Assembly: GCF_000376565.1 (NCBI RefSeq)
Contig: NZ_BARG01000052.1
Span: 186,001 to 250,000, forward strand
Direction: 5' to 3'
DNA length: 64,000 nt
DNA from: Streptomyces hokutonensis
GTDB lineage: Bacteria; Actinomycetota; Actinomycetes; Streptomycetales; Streptomycetaceae
Position 1 is the first letter of the stretch; each line of letters opens with the position of its first letter. The notes under the pieces were generated by a model that worked only from the letters and a program-made list of their open reading frames with translations, did not search any database and was not told the origin of the DNA. This document shows positions 52,487 to 60,381 of this stretch, piece after piece. The position numbers and the translations under genes were made by a program.

Positions 52487-53377
52487 ATGTCGTACCGACC
52501 GAATCCCCGACAGACCACGTCGACCGCGAGCACCCCCGGCCGTCGCGGCCGTCGCGCGGCGCTCCTCACCGGCGCAGTGTCCACCCTTCTCGCGATCGCC
52601 GCGGTCGGCCCGGCCGCGGCGGCCGACACCGGCACGCCGGCGCGCTCCGGCACCGGCACCACGCAGACGACCGCGACGAGCGAGGCACGCGTGACGACCG
52701 CGGTGCTGGACCTGGACCACCCCGCCCTGAAGCCGCAGGTGCGTGGGAAGGACGTCCCCTACGACACGGCCAGCATCATCAAGGTCGACATCCTCGCCAC
52801 GCTGCTCCTCCAGGCCCAGGACGCCGGACGTGGTCTCACCCAGCAGGAACGCACCTGGGCCACGGCGATGATCGAGCACAGCGACAACGACGCGGCGAAC
52901 GCACTCTGGCGGCGGATCGGCCAGGCGCCCGGCCTGGAGGCGGCGAACAAGCGCCTCGGTCTCTCATCGACCGTGGGCGGAGCCGCCGGCAGGTGGGGAC
53001 TCACGCAGACCACGGCGACCGACCAGATCCGCCTGTTGCAGGCGGTCTTCGCCGAGGGCGGGACCTCGTCCGCGAGCGGCTCCGTACTGACCGGGACGTC
53101 CCAGACCTACATCCGTACGCTGATGACCCGCATCGCCGCCGGACAGTCGTGGGGCGTCTCGGCGGCCTCCGACGCCGGGTGGGCGCTCAAGAACGGCTGG
53201 CTGCAGCGCAGCACCACCGGCCTGTGGGACATCAACAGCGTCGGAGAGGTCACCTCGGGAACGCACCACTACCTCGTCGCGGTCCTCTCCGCAGGCAACG
53301 CGTCGATGGCGGGCGGCATAGCGGCGGTCGAAAGCGCGGCCCGCACGGCGGTCTCCTCGGCACAGGCGGCCGGCTGA
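52487..53377 (+). CDS. Secreted class-A-beta-lactamase-like serine hydrolase
   Basis: 296 residues. N-terminal signal with twin Arg (GRRGRRAALLTGAVSTLL, possible Tat signal) ends about residue 46. Active-site motifs: S-I-I-K at 96-99 (SxxK), SDN at 132-134, and K-N-G at 235-237 where beta-lactamases have K-T/S-G. The fold is that of class A beta-lactamases and D-alanyl-D-alanine hydrolases. The Asn in the third motif and the absence of an omega-loop Glu pattern (E-x-x-x-N) make a real beta-lactamase uncertain; many Streptomyces homologues are unassigned. ATG 52487 sits after CGAGG. No neighbour suggests a partner. Confidence 0.85.
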   Translation: MSYRPNPRQTTSTASTPGRRGRRAALLTGAVSTLLAIAAVGPAAAADTGTPARSGTGTTQTTATSEARVTTAVLDLDHPALKPQVRGKDVPYDTASIIKVDILATLLLQAQDAGRGLTQQERTWATAMIEHSDNDAANALWRRIGQAPGLEAANKRLGLSSTVGGAAGRWGLTQTTATDQIRLLQAVFAEGGTSSASGSVLTGTSQTYIRTLMTRIAAGQSWGVSAASDAGWALKNGWLQRSTTGLWDINSVGEVTSGTHHYLVAVLSAGNASMAGGIAAVESAARTAVSSAQAAG

Positions 53378-53546
53378 CGGCGCACCCCGCCGCACTGGTC
53401 CTCCAGCGATTGCCCAGCTGCGACTTCGGTGCCACCCCGTGGAACACACCCGCTGTTCCCTGCGGCCAAGCCGCCTGACGTCGGCCGTACCCGTCCGCGT
53501 GCCCACGCGCGCGAGGAAGGGGGACCGACGAAGAAGAGGCACGGAC

Positions 53547-54317
53547 ATGGAATACGCGCTTCTCGGGTCCAGCGGGCTCCGGGTGTCCAGGCCGGCGGCC
53601 CTGGGCACCGCGACCTTCGGAGTCTCGCCCACCGAGGCCGACACACAGCGGGTCGTCGACTTCGCACTCGACCAGGGCATCAACTTCGTCGACACGGCCA
53701 ACTCCTACGGCAACCAACCGCGGTTCGACCGCCCGGGAGCGCCGTCCGCCGAGGAGCGGGCATCGGCGGAGGAACTCGTGGGGCGGGCCATAGCCGCCAG
53801 GCGCGACCATGTCGTACTCGCGACCAAGGTCCCGGACCCCGTCGGGCCGGGCCCGAACGACGGCTCTTTCACCGGCGGCGGCCTGAGCCGAGCGCACATC
53901 GTCACGACGGTGGAGCGCAGCCTGCGCCGCCTGCGCACCGACCACATCGACATCTACTACATCTACTACGCCCATCACCCGGATCCCGTCACGGATGTCG
54001 CGGACACCATCGGCACGTTCGAGGACCTGATCCGGGCCGGGACGATCCGCTACTACGCCCTGTCCACCTACGCAGGCTGGGAGTTGACGGAAGCCGTGCT
54101 CACGGCGGACCGGCTCGGAGCACGGCGGCCGGTCCGCCATCAGGTGCTCTACAGCCTCGCCGAGCGAGGTGTCGAAGCCGAGGTCATGCCCGCCGGCCGA
54201 CACCTGGGCATCTCCACGACCGCGTTCAGTCCACTCGCCGGCGGTCTGCTCGCGGGCGGTGCCGGCCTGCGCGCCGTCGCGGGACCGGCTTCGACCCACG
54301 CGACCCTGTGTCGCTGA
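53547..54317 (+). pseudogene. Truncated aldo/keto reductase
   Basis: 256 residues of a family normally about 320-340 long. NAD(P)H-dependent carbonyl reductase fold: ALLGSSGLRVSRPAALGTATFG, catalytic Asp and Tyr in DTANSYGNQ, Lys in VLATKVPD, His in YYAHHPDP; then the strand NDLRTGTIRYYALSTYAG-like. At about 54270, after TAFSPLAGGLLAGG, the homology stops and the frame runs 25 residues into unrelated sequence. The C-terminal cofactor-binding part is lost, so it is probably inactive. ATG 53547 follows GAAGAGGC. Confidence 0.75.
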
Positions 54318-54989
54318 GCGTCCGACTCGCGAGCCCCGGTGAGGTGTTGCCGCGGGTCGGTATCGCCAGGTCCGGGGCGCCGGGTGGCCTGTCGGCCTCG
54401 GCGGGCGGGGTGATCGCCCGGGCGGCGCGCGCACTGGAGGAGGCCGGGTACGAGGTGGAGGAGGTCGACGTCCCGCAGCTGGAGGAGGCGTACCGGCTCT
54501 GGTACCTCCTGGTCCTGGAGGACTTCCGGGTGCTGTGGCCGGGCGTCGAGAGCCTCGGGGACGACGGCCTGCGGGCTGCGGCGCGGCACTACTTCGAGGT
54601 CGCGGGCGAGTGGTGGGGGACGTCGCCGGACCTCCCCGCCTACATCCAGGGCTGGACCCGCCGAGGCGTCCTGATCGCCGAACTCCAGGCATTCCTGGAG
54701 CGGTACCCGATCCTGGTCCTCCCCCCCCTCGACCGAGCCCGTGTTCGGGCAGGACGCCGACACCCACTCGGCGGACCGCATGCGTCAGCCCGTCCAGGCG
54801 CAGTACGCCCCGATGGCGGTGCCGGTCCTCGGCCTTCCCGCGGTCGCGGTCCCGACCGGCGTCGTCGACGCCCTTCCGGCGGGGGTCCAACTCCTGGGCG
54901 GGAAGCTCCAGGAACGGGTACTGCTCCGGGCCGCGAAGGCGATCGAGTCGCGGGTGGGGAGGTTCACTCCGATCGGCCCGAGACGGTGA
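54285..54989 (+). pseudogene. Amidase fragment (C-terminal half) with C8 frameshift
   Basis: The frame from about 54285 (DPRDPVSL) through PYIQGWTRRGV-like sequence to FLERYPILVLPPL matches the C-terminal half of amidase-signature enzymes (GGVIARAARALEEAGYEVEEVDVP). At a C8 run (54721-54728) the frame changes and continues TEPVFGQDADTHSADRMRQP, MAVPVLGLPAVAVPTGV, GVQLLGGKLQERVLLRAA, to the stop at 54987-54989. One C less would restore the frame. The N-terminal half with the catalytic Ser-Ser-Lys triad is missing, replaced by the aldo/keto reductase. Confidence 0.8.
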
Positions 54990-55217
54990 ATGTGCGAGGG
55001 ATCTTGTAGTTCCGCCCGCGCCTCGGATGGGTCAACTTTCGTACCAGGCACGGCAGTTCCGGCCCATCAACAGATCCTGTCGGGCCGTTGTTCGATCGTC
55101 CGGAGTCAGTCTCGAAGAGATGCTCCGCGGGCGAGGGCCGGATGCCTACGGTCCGGACGTCGAGGCGGGTCGGGGGTACCGGCCCGCCGCAGTCAACGGA
55201 ACGCAAGGGGAGGCATC

Positions 55218-55592
55218 GTGGCGAGTGTTGAAGTGTCGCTGAAGGAGATGATGGCCGGCATCGAGGGGGCGATGGGGGCAGCGGTCGTCGACTACACCAG
55301 CGGAATGGCGCTGGGCACGCTGGGCGGCAGCAAGAGTCTCGACCTGACGGTCGCCGCGGCCGGCAACACGGATGTGATCCGGGCCAAGGTGCGCACCATG
55401 GAACAGCTGGGCCTCAAGGGCCAGATCGAGGACATCCTGATCACGCTGGACGGCCAGTACCACCTGATCCGCCTGGTCACCGGCCGTGACGGCAACGGCC
55501 TGTTCCTGTACCTCGTCCTGGACAAGGCCCGCTCGAACCTGGCCATGGCCCGCCACCAACTCAAACGCGTCGAGGCGGCGATCGAGATCTAG
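55218..55592 (+). CDS. Roadblock/LC7-domain protein
   Basis: 124 residues beginning ASVEVSLKEMMAGIEGAMGAAVVDYTSGMALG. The pattern (amphipathic helix, beta strand V-V-D-Y, ILITLDGQYHLIRLV, then a long C-terminal helix MARHQLKRVEAAIEI) is that of roadblock/LC7 proteins, which regulate small GTPases such as MglA. GTG 55218 has AAGGGGAGG 6 nt before it. In Streptomyces conservons roadblock genes sit in operons with a histidine kinase, DUF742 and a GTPase; none of these is adjacent here, so it is a stand-alone copy with unknown partner. Confidence 0.8.
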   Translation: MASVEVSLKEMMAGIEGAMGAAVVDYTSGMALGTLGGSKSLDLTVAAAGNTDVIRAKVRTMEQLGLKGQIEDILITLDGQYHLIRLVTGRDGNGLFLYLVLDKARSNLAMARHQLKRVEAAIEI

Positions 55593-55630
55593 CCCGTCCT
55601 GACGCGCGGGAACCACGTCTGCCCATGATG

Positions 55631-55644
55631 TGAAGACTTCTTCA
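55631..55644. promoter_or_regulatory. Palindrome TGAAGACTTCTTCA, ArsR operator candidate
   Basis: Perfect 6-bp arms around CT with no space for a loop, so it is more like a protein site than a terminator. It lies 156-169 bp before the ArsR-family gene and 39 bp after the roadblock gene. Confidence 0.35.
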
Positions 55645-55799
55645 ACTCGCGATATCTGCATGGTCGCAATGTGCGGTTGTGCGGGGACCGAGACGTGAAG
55701 GATCGGCTTCGGAGGGCGGCCTGCGATGTGGCGGCACTCTCGGGTACCGCCACATCCCGGCGGCTGCGGTCCGAACAACCCGGCAAGGAGCGAGCATCC

Positions 55800-56159
55800 A
55801 TGCAGGTCCCCCTCTACCAGGTTAAGGCAGACTTCTTCCGCATGCTCGGCCACCCCGTGCGCATCAGGGTCCTGGAACTCCTCCAGCACGGTCCGGTGTC
55901 CGTACGGGACCTGCTCGCCGACATCGAGATCGAACCCTCCAGCCTGTCGCAGCAGTTGGCCGTCCTGCGGCGCTCCGGGATCGTCGTCTCCACACGGGAG
56001 GGCTCCACCGTCCGCTACGAACTCGCCGGCACGGACGTCGCCGACCTCCTGCGCGCCGCCCGCCGTATCCTCACCGAACTCCTCACCGGCCAGAACCAGA
56101 TCCTCGCCGAACTCCAGCAGGCGGACGCCCCGCCGCGTCCGGTGCCTACGTCTCGGTGA
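55800..56159 (+). CDS. ArsR-family winged-helix regulator
   Basis: 119 residues. The winged helix is clear: KADFFRMLGHPVRIRVLELLQHGPVSVRDLLADI then SSLSQQLAVLRRSGIVVSTREGSTVRYELAG. The usual metal-binding Cys box (ELCVCDL) in the recognition helix is absent, so it is not a classical arsenic sensor; a thiol, redox or other signal is possible. ATG 55800 follows AAGGAG. It begins 208 bp after the roadblock gene and is separate from the next LuxR regulator. A perfect 14-bp palindrome upstream may be its own operator. Confidence 0.88.
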   Translation: MQVPLYQVKADFFRMLGHPVRIRVLELLQHGPVSVRDLLADIEIEPSSLSQQLAVLRRSGIVVSTREGSTVRYELAGTDVADLLRAARRILTELLTGQNQILAELQQADAPPRPVPTSR

Positions 56160-56300
56160 GGCCGGGACGGGAGAACGGCGTTGCAGCGGCCGAACTCGCC
56201 CATTCGGCGCGCCTGTTGGGTCCAGGGAGTTCGACACCTGGACTGCTCGCGCCTTCCTGAGGACGATGCTCGCAGGGGGCGGCCGAGGGGGTGAGCCGAG

Positions 56301-59072
56301 GTGGACCATGCGGGTCCCACAGTTCGGCCGGGGCCGGAGGGCGTGTTCGTCGGGCGCGCGGAGAGCCTCGCGCTGCTGGCCGGCGCCCTGGAGCGGGCTC
56401 GGGCCGGAGTCCCCGTGCGCGTTCTCGTCGAGGGTCCGGCGGGGATCGGCAAGACCGCCCTCGTACGTCACTTCCTGTGCGGTTCCGGGCAGGTGCTGCG
56501 GGCCGCGGGAGAGGAGGCCGAGTCCGAGCTGGCCTTCGGCGTGCTAACGCAGTTGCTGGGGCCGAGGGTCCGCTGGACGGACGCCTCGGCGGCGGGTGCG
56601 GAACTGCTGGAGGCGTGGGACGAGGCGCAGGAGGGTGATCCCGAGCCCAGGGAACCGGTCGTCGTGGTGGTGGACGACGCCCAGTGGGCCGACCACGCGT
56701 CTCTCCAGGCACTCACCTTCGCCGTACGGCGGCTGCGGGCCGACCGGGTGCTGGTGCTGGTGGTCGTGCGGGACGTCGACGACGCACGGCTGCCGGATGG
56801 ACTGCGGCGGTGCTTCACCGCGGACGACGTCGTGCGGGTCCGGCTGGACGGGCTCGCGCCCGCCGAACTGCGGCGACTGGGAAGCGAGTTGGGCACAGCC
56901 GGGCTGACGGTCGCGGCGGCCGACCGGTTGTACGCGCACACCGGGGGCAACCCCCTCCACGTCAAGGCCCTGCTGGAGCAGGAGGGCCCCGGGCTGCTGG
57001 AGGCGCTGGCGCGGACCGACGTCGCGCCGCCCGCACCCAGGTCGTTCACCGCACTGGTGCTGGCCCGGCTCGCCGCGATCGGCGCGCCGGCCGAGGCACT
57101 GGTCTGCGCGGCGGCGGTGCTCGGCGCCCACAGCGGACTCGCCGAAGCGTGGACGGTCGCCCACGGGAACCCGCGAGGAGCCGTCGGCGGTGACGCACTT
57201 GCCGCCCTCGAAGAGGCAGTGCGCGCAGGCCTGTTGACCGAGGCGGCCGGTGACCCGGGTATCCGGTTCCCGCATCCCCTCGTGCACGCCGCCGTGTACC
57301 ACCGGCTCGGTCCCGCGCGACGGGCCGCGCTGCATCTGCGGGCCGCCGCCGTCGTGACGGACGAGGCGCAGTGGTTACGGCACCGGGCGCTCGCGGCGGT
57401 CGGTCCCGACGAGGGGCTGGCCGCCGAACTGGCCGCGCTGGGCCGGAAGTTCGCCGCCGAAGGTGCCTGGGCCGGCGCGGCGGGGCAACTCGAGGCGGCC
57501 GCCCGGCTGAGCCCGGACGGCGGGGTCCAGGAGCGGTGCTCGCTCGAAGCCGTGGAGTGCCGGCTGCTTGCGGGGGACGTACAGGATGTGGGGGAAGTCG
57601 CCGAACGGATACGGCAGTTCGCGCCCGGCGGATGGCGCAGCTACCTGCTGGGGCGGCTCAGCCTGTTCGACGTGGGGCGCGCCGAGGCGCTGCTCACGGA
57701 TGCCTGGCACCGCTGCGACCCGGAGGCCGAGCCCTTGCTGGGGGCGCGGATCGCGGGGCAGTTCGCCGCACTGCACGGCAGCATGTCGCACGGAGCCGAG
57801 ATGGCCGAATGGGCGGACCTGGCCCTGCGTCTCGCGCCGGACGACACCGCCACCGACATGATCCGCTACCTGCGCCTGATCGGGCTCGCGATGAGCGGAC
57901 GGGCCGCGGACACCCTGGCGGAGCTCGGCCCGCTGCCCGACCCGGTCCTCGCGTCCCCCGCACAGCTGGAGAACCTTCTGGGCCGTGGGAACCTGCGCCC
58001 GTTCGTCGGCGATCTCACCGGTGCCGTAAGGGACTTGAGCGGGGTGTTCGGCGCCTGTCGCGGGCGGGCCGCCTCGTTCCGGGTGGTCGCCGCGACAGGG
58101 CTCGCCTCCGCCGAGTACCGCGTGGGGCGCTGGGACGACGCGCTCGTCCACACCGAGTTCGCCCTGTCGCTCGCCGCCGACACCGATCAGCCGCACATCG
58201 CCCTGCACAGCAGGACACTGGCCGCCCAACTGTGCGCGGCACGCGGCGAGTTCGCCAAGGCGCAGGCACACGCGTCCGTGGTTCGCGCCTACGCCGGGGG
58301 CAGTCATGTGAGCCCGGCGCTGGCGGCAGCGCTCGCCGAGGGCTGTCTGGCCCGCGCCCAGGGTGATCCGGAAGGCGTCGTCGTGGCCCTCGATCCACTG
58401 CTCGCGCTCGGCCCGCGCGGCTCCCTCGAAGAGCCCGGAACCGTACCGTGGGCAGACCTTCTCTCCGACGCGTGGGCCGCCCTCGGCGAGGAGAAGCGCG
58501 CCGCAGGGATCCTCGCCCCGTACGAAGTGCTCGCCGCCCGGCGGGGGCACCACGAGGCGCTGCTTGTCGCCGCCCGTGCCCGCGGCACGCTGGAGGCCGC
58601 GCGCGGCGACACCGAAGCCGCCGAACGCGCCTTCCGGCTGGGCCTCAGGCACTCCGCCCATGTCGAGGCCCCCTTCGACCGGGCCCTGCTGCACCTCGCC
58701 TACGGCGGTTTCCTGCGGCGCACGGGGAAGCGCACCGTTGCGGGCGAGCAGTTGCAGAGCGCCCGCGACCTCCTCGTACCCCTGGAGGCGAAGCCCGATC
58801 TGGAGCGCTGCGACAGGGAGTTGGCCGCGTGCGGGCTGCGCCCCGCCGCGCGCCCCGAGCGGCCGTCGGACCTGGCCGTGCTCACCCCGCAGGAGCGTGC
58901 CGTCGCCCGTCTGGTGGCGTCCGGGCTGACCAACAGGCAGGTGGCGCGCGAACTCGTCATCAGCGTCAAGACCGTCGAGTACCACCTGGGGCGGATCTTC
59001 CCGAAGCTGGGCGTGGACTCCCGCACCCGGCTCGCGGCCCGGCTGGCCGCCGTGCCCGACCCCCGTTCCTAG
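56301..59072 (+). CDS. LAL-type LuxR-family transcriptional regulator with a TTA codon
   Basis: 923 residues. N-terminal AAA/STAND ATPase: Walker A GPAGIGKT (45-52) and Walker B VVVVDDAQWAD near 121; central helical TPR-like region; C-terminal LuxR helix-turn-helix LTPQERAVARLVASGLTNRQVARELVISVKTVEYHLGRIFPKLGV. Such large ATP-binding LuxR regulators control carbohydrate catabolism or secondary metabolism. Leu359 is coded by TTA (57375-57377), so translation depends on the bldA tRNA and should be late-growth specific. GTG 56301 is the first in-frame start ahead of VFVGRAES. No biosynthetic cluster is attached, so its targets are not evident from this window. Confidence 0.92.
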   Translation: MDHAGPTVRPGPEGVFVGRAESLALLAGALERARAGVPVRVLVEGPAGIGKTALVRHFLCGSGQVLRAAGEEAESELAFGVLTQLLGPRVRWTDASAAGAELLEAWDEAQEGDPEPREPVVVVVDDAQWADHASLQALTFAVRRLRADRVLVLVVVRDVDDARLPDGLRRCFTADDVVRVRLDGLAPAELRRLGSELGTAGLTVAAADRLYAHTGGNPLHVKALLEQEGPGLLEALARTDVAPPAPRSFTALVLARLAAIGAPAEALVCAAAVLGAHSGLAEAWTVAHGNPRGAVGGDALAALEEAVRAGLLTEAAGDPGIRFPHPLVHAAVYHRLGPARRAALHLRAAAVVTDEAQWLRHRALAAVGPDEGLAAELAALGRKFAAEGAWAGAAGQLEAAARLSPDGGVQERCSLEAVECRLLAGDVQDVGEVAERIRQFAPGGWRSYLLGRLSLFDVGRAEALLTDAWHRCDPEAEPLLGARIAGQFAALHGSMSHGAEMAEWADLALRLAPDDTATDMIRYLRLIGLAMSGRAADTLAELGPLPDPVLASPAQLENLLGRGNLRPFVGDLTGAVRDLSGVFGACRGRAASFRVVAATGLASAEYRVGRWDDALVHTEFALSLAADTDQPHIALHSRTLAAQLCAARGEFAKAQAHASVVRAYAGGSHVSPALAAALAEGCLARAQGDPEGVVVALDPLLALGPRGSLEEPGTVPWADLLSDAWAALGEEKRAAGILAPYEVLAARRGHHEALLVAARARGTLEAARGDTEAAERAFRLGLRHSAHVEAPFDRALLHLAYGGFLRRTGKRTVAGEQLQSARDLLVPLEAKPDLERCDRELAACGLRPAARPERPSDLAVLTPQERAVARLVASGLTNRQVARELVISVKTVEYHLGRIFPKLGVDSRTRLAARLAAVPDPRS

Positions 59073-59076
59073 GGAT

Positions 59077-59099
59077 ACCCCGGGTGCCGCACCCGGGGT
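59077..59099 (+). terminator. Terminator after the LuxR gene
   Basis: ACCCCGGGTG (59077-59086), 3-nt loop, CACCCGGGGT (59090-59099): a perfect 10-bp stem 4 bp after the LuxR stop codon. Confidence 0.85.
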
Positions 59100-59206
59100 G
59101 CCGGGCCGGCGCCGGCCGTAGCGTCGGTGGAACTTCGCACTCGTGGGCCCGAGGCCCGTAGCGGAGGAATCCCAACCACACGCAACCAACCGGGGGATCG
59201 ACTGTC

Positions 59207-60256
59207 ATGGTCGACAACACCAGTCAGATAGTGACCGACATACCGCACGCCAAGGTGAAGGCGGTGGCCGAACGTGTTGTGCAGGAGCTGAGGCTCGCCG
59301 CCGACAAGGTCGCCGCGCACCACGCCGAGCCCGCCAGGTACCCGATGCCCGAGGACAAGGGCGCCGCGGAACACCTGCTGGCCCAGCGCTTCGACCGGCT
59401 GTCCGACGACAAGAAGAAGCGGGCGGCGGACGCGGTCGTCGCCGACCTCAAGGACGTGGCGGGCCGGGCCCGACGCCTCGGCGACCTGGCCCGGGTCGAC
59501 CTGCGCTCACCGGCCTCGGTCGACGCGCAGATCCGGCGCATGCCCTTCCCGGAGCGGTTGAAGTTCCCGGCCGACGAACTGAAGAAGCTGCCCTTCCTCC
59601 TCCCCGAGGAACCGCAGGCCGGCGCGGGGACCGCGGCCGCACCGTCCGCGCTGCACAAGCTGGAACTGCGCATCCACAGCGTGAAGTGCCTGGCCGAGAC
59701 GTCGGAACTGGGCTCCGACGAGATCTCCCTCGCGGGCACCAGTGTCGACGAGAGCGGCGACGCCCTGAAGATCAGCCCGTTCGACGTGCGCAGCTTCGAC
59801 GACGGAGACGTCAAGACGTACGCGCCGCCGAAGCAGTTCCACTGGTTCAACCTCGACGAGGGAGGCACGACCTACCCGAAGTCGTACTTCGTCACGCTGG
59901 TGCTCGCGGAGACCGACTTCGGCGGGCTCGCCACCTACGTCGACCGACTGCTGGACATGGTCAGGACGAAGGTCGCCGCCTACCTCGCCGCGGCGGTCGG
60001 CGCGGCGATCGGCGCTTCGGGCGGACTGCTCGGCATCCTCATCGGCATGGCGGTCGGCGCGGCCGTCGGCTGGGCCTTCGACCAGCTGAAGGGCATCGTC
60101 GAGGACGACGTGTTCACGCCCGTGACCCTCAGCACCGTCATCCCGGCACTGACCGGCCGCTGGAACGGCAAGCCCGAAACGGCGGCGGCGTCCGCCGAGT
60201 ACCGCGGCTTCGGCGGGCACTACCGCGTGACGTACACCTGGCGCATGTTCAACTGA
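59207..60256 (+). CDS. Conserved protein of unknown function with glycine-zipper membrane segment
   Basis: 349 residues without signal peptide. Residues 1-150 are helical and charged (KVKAVAERVVQELRLAADKV). Residues about 148-245 are beta-rich, beginning LHKLELRIHSVKCLAETSE, then SFDDGDVKTYAPPKQFHWFNL and YPKSYFVTLVLAETDFGGL. Residues about 255-290 are a Gly/Ala-rich zipper (AAYLAAAVGAAIGASGG, then LLGILIGMAVGAAVGWAF), a shape seen in pore-forming and membrane-inserting proteins. The C terminus is beta-rich (YRGFGGHYRVTYTWRMF). Similar proteins occur in other actinobacteria without known function. ATG 59207 follows a strong terminator and a separate promoter. Confidence 0.82.
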   Translation: MVDNTSQIVTDIPHAKVKAVAERVVQELRLAADKVAAHHAEPARYPMPEDKGAAEHLLAQRFDRLSDDKKKRAADAVVADLKDVAGRARRLGDLARVDLRSPASVDAQIRRMPFPERLKFPADELKKLPFLLPEEPQAGAGTAAAPSALHKLELRIHSVKCLAETSELGSDEISLAGTSVDESGDALKISPFDVRSFDDGDVKTYAPPKQFHWFNLDEGGTTYPKSYFVTLVLAETDFGGLATYVDRLLDMVRTKVAAYLAAAVGAAIGASGGLLGILIGMAVGAAVGWAFDQLKGIVEDDVFTPVTLSTVIPALTGRWNGKPETAAASAEYRGFGGHYRVTYTWRMFN

Positions 60257-60381
60257 TCGGTGCGCCACGGCGGGCGAACACTATGAACGCAATGATCGAC
60301 GGGTAGTCCCCGAGTGGGGCGGTTCCTAGCATCACGGTTCGCAGGGCACGTTCGCACAGCGAAACCACAGGAGCCGCTCCC

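Noticed and set aside
52487..53377. Antibiotic-resistance beta-lactamase
   Set aside because: The third motif is K-N-G and no clear omega-loop Glu is seen; kept as a serine hydrolase of uncertain substrate.
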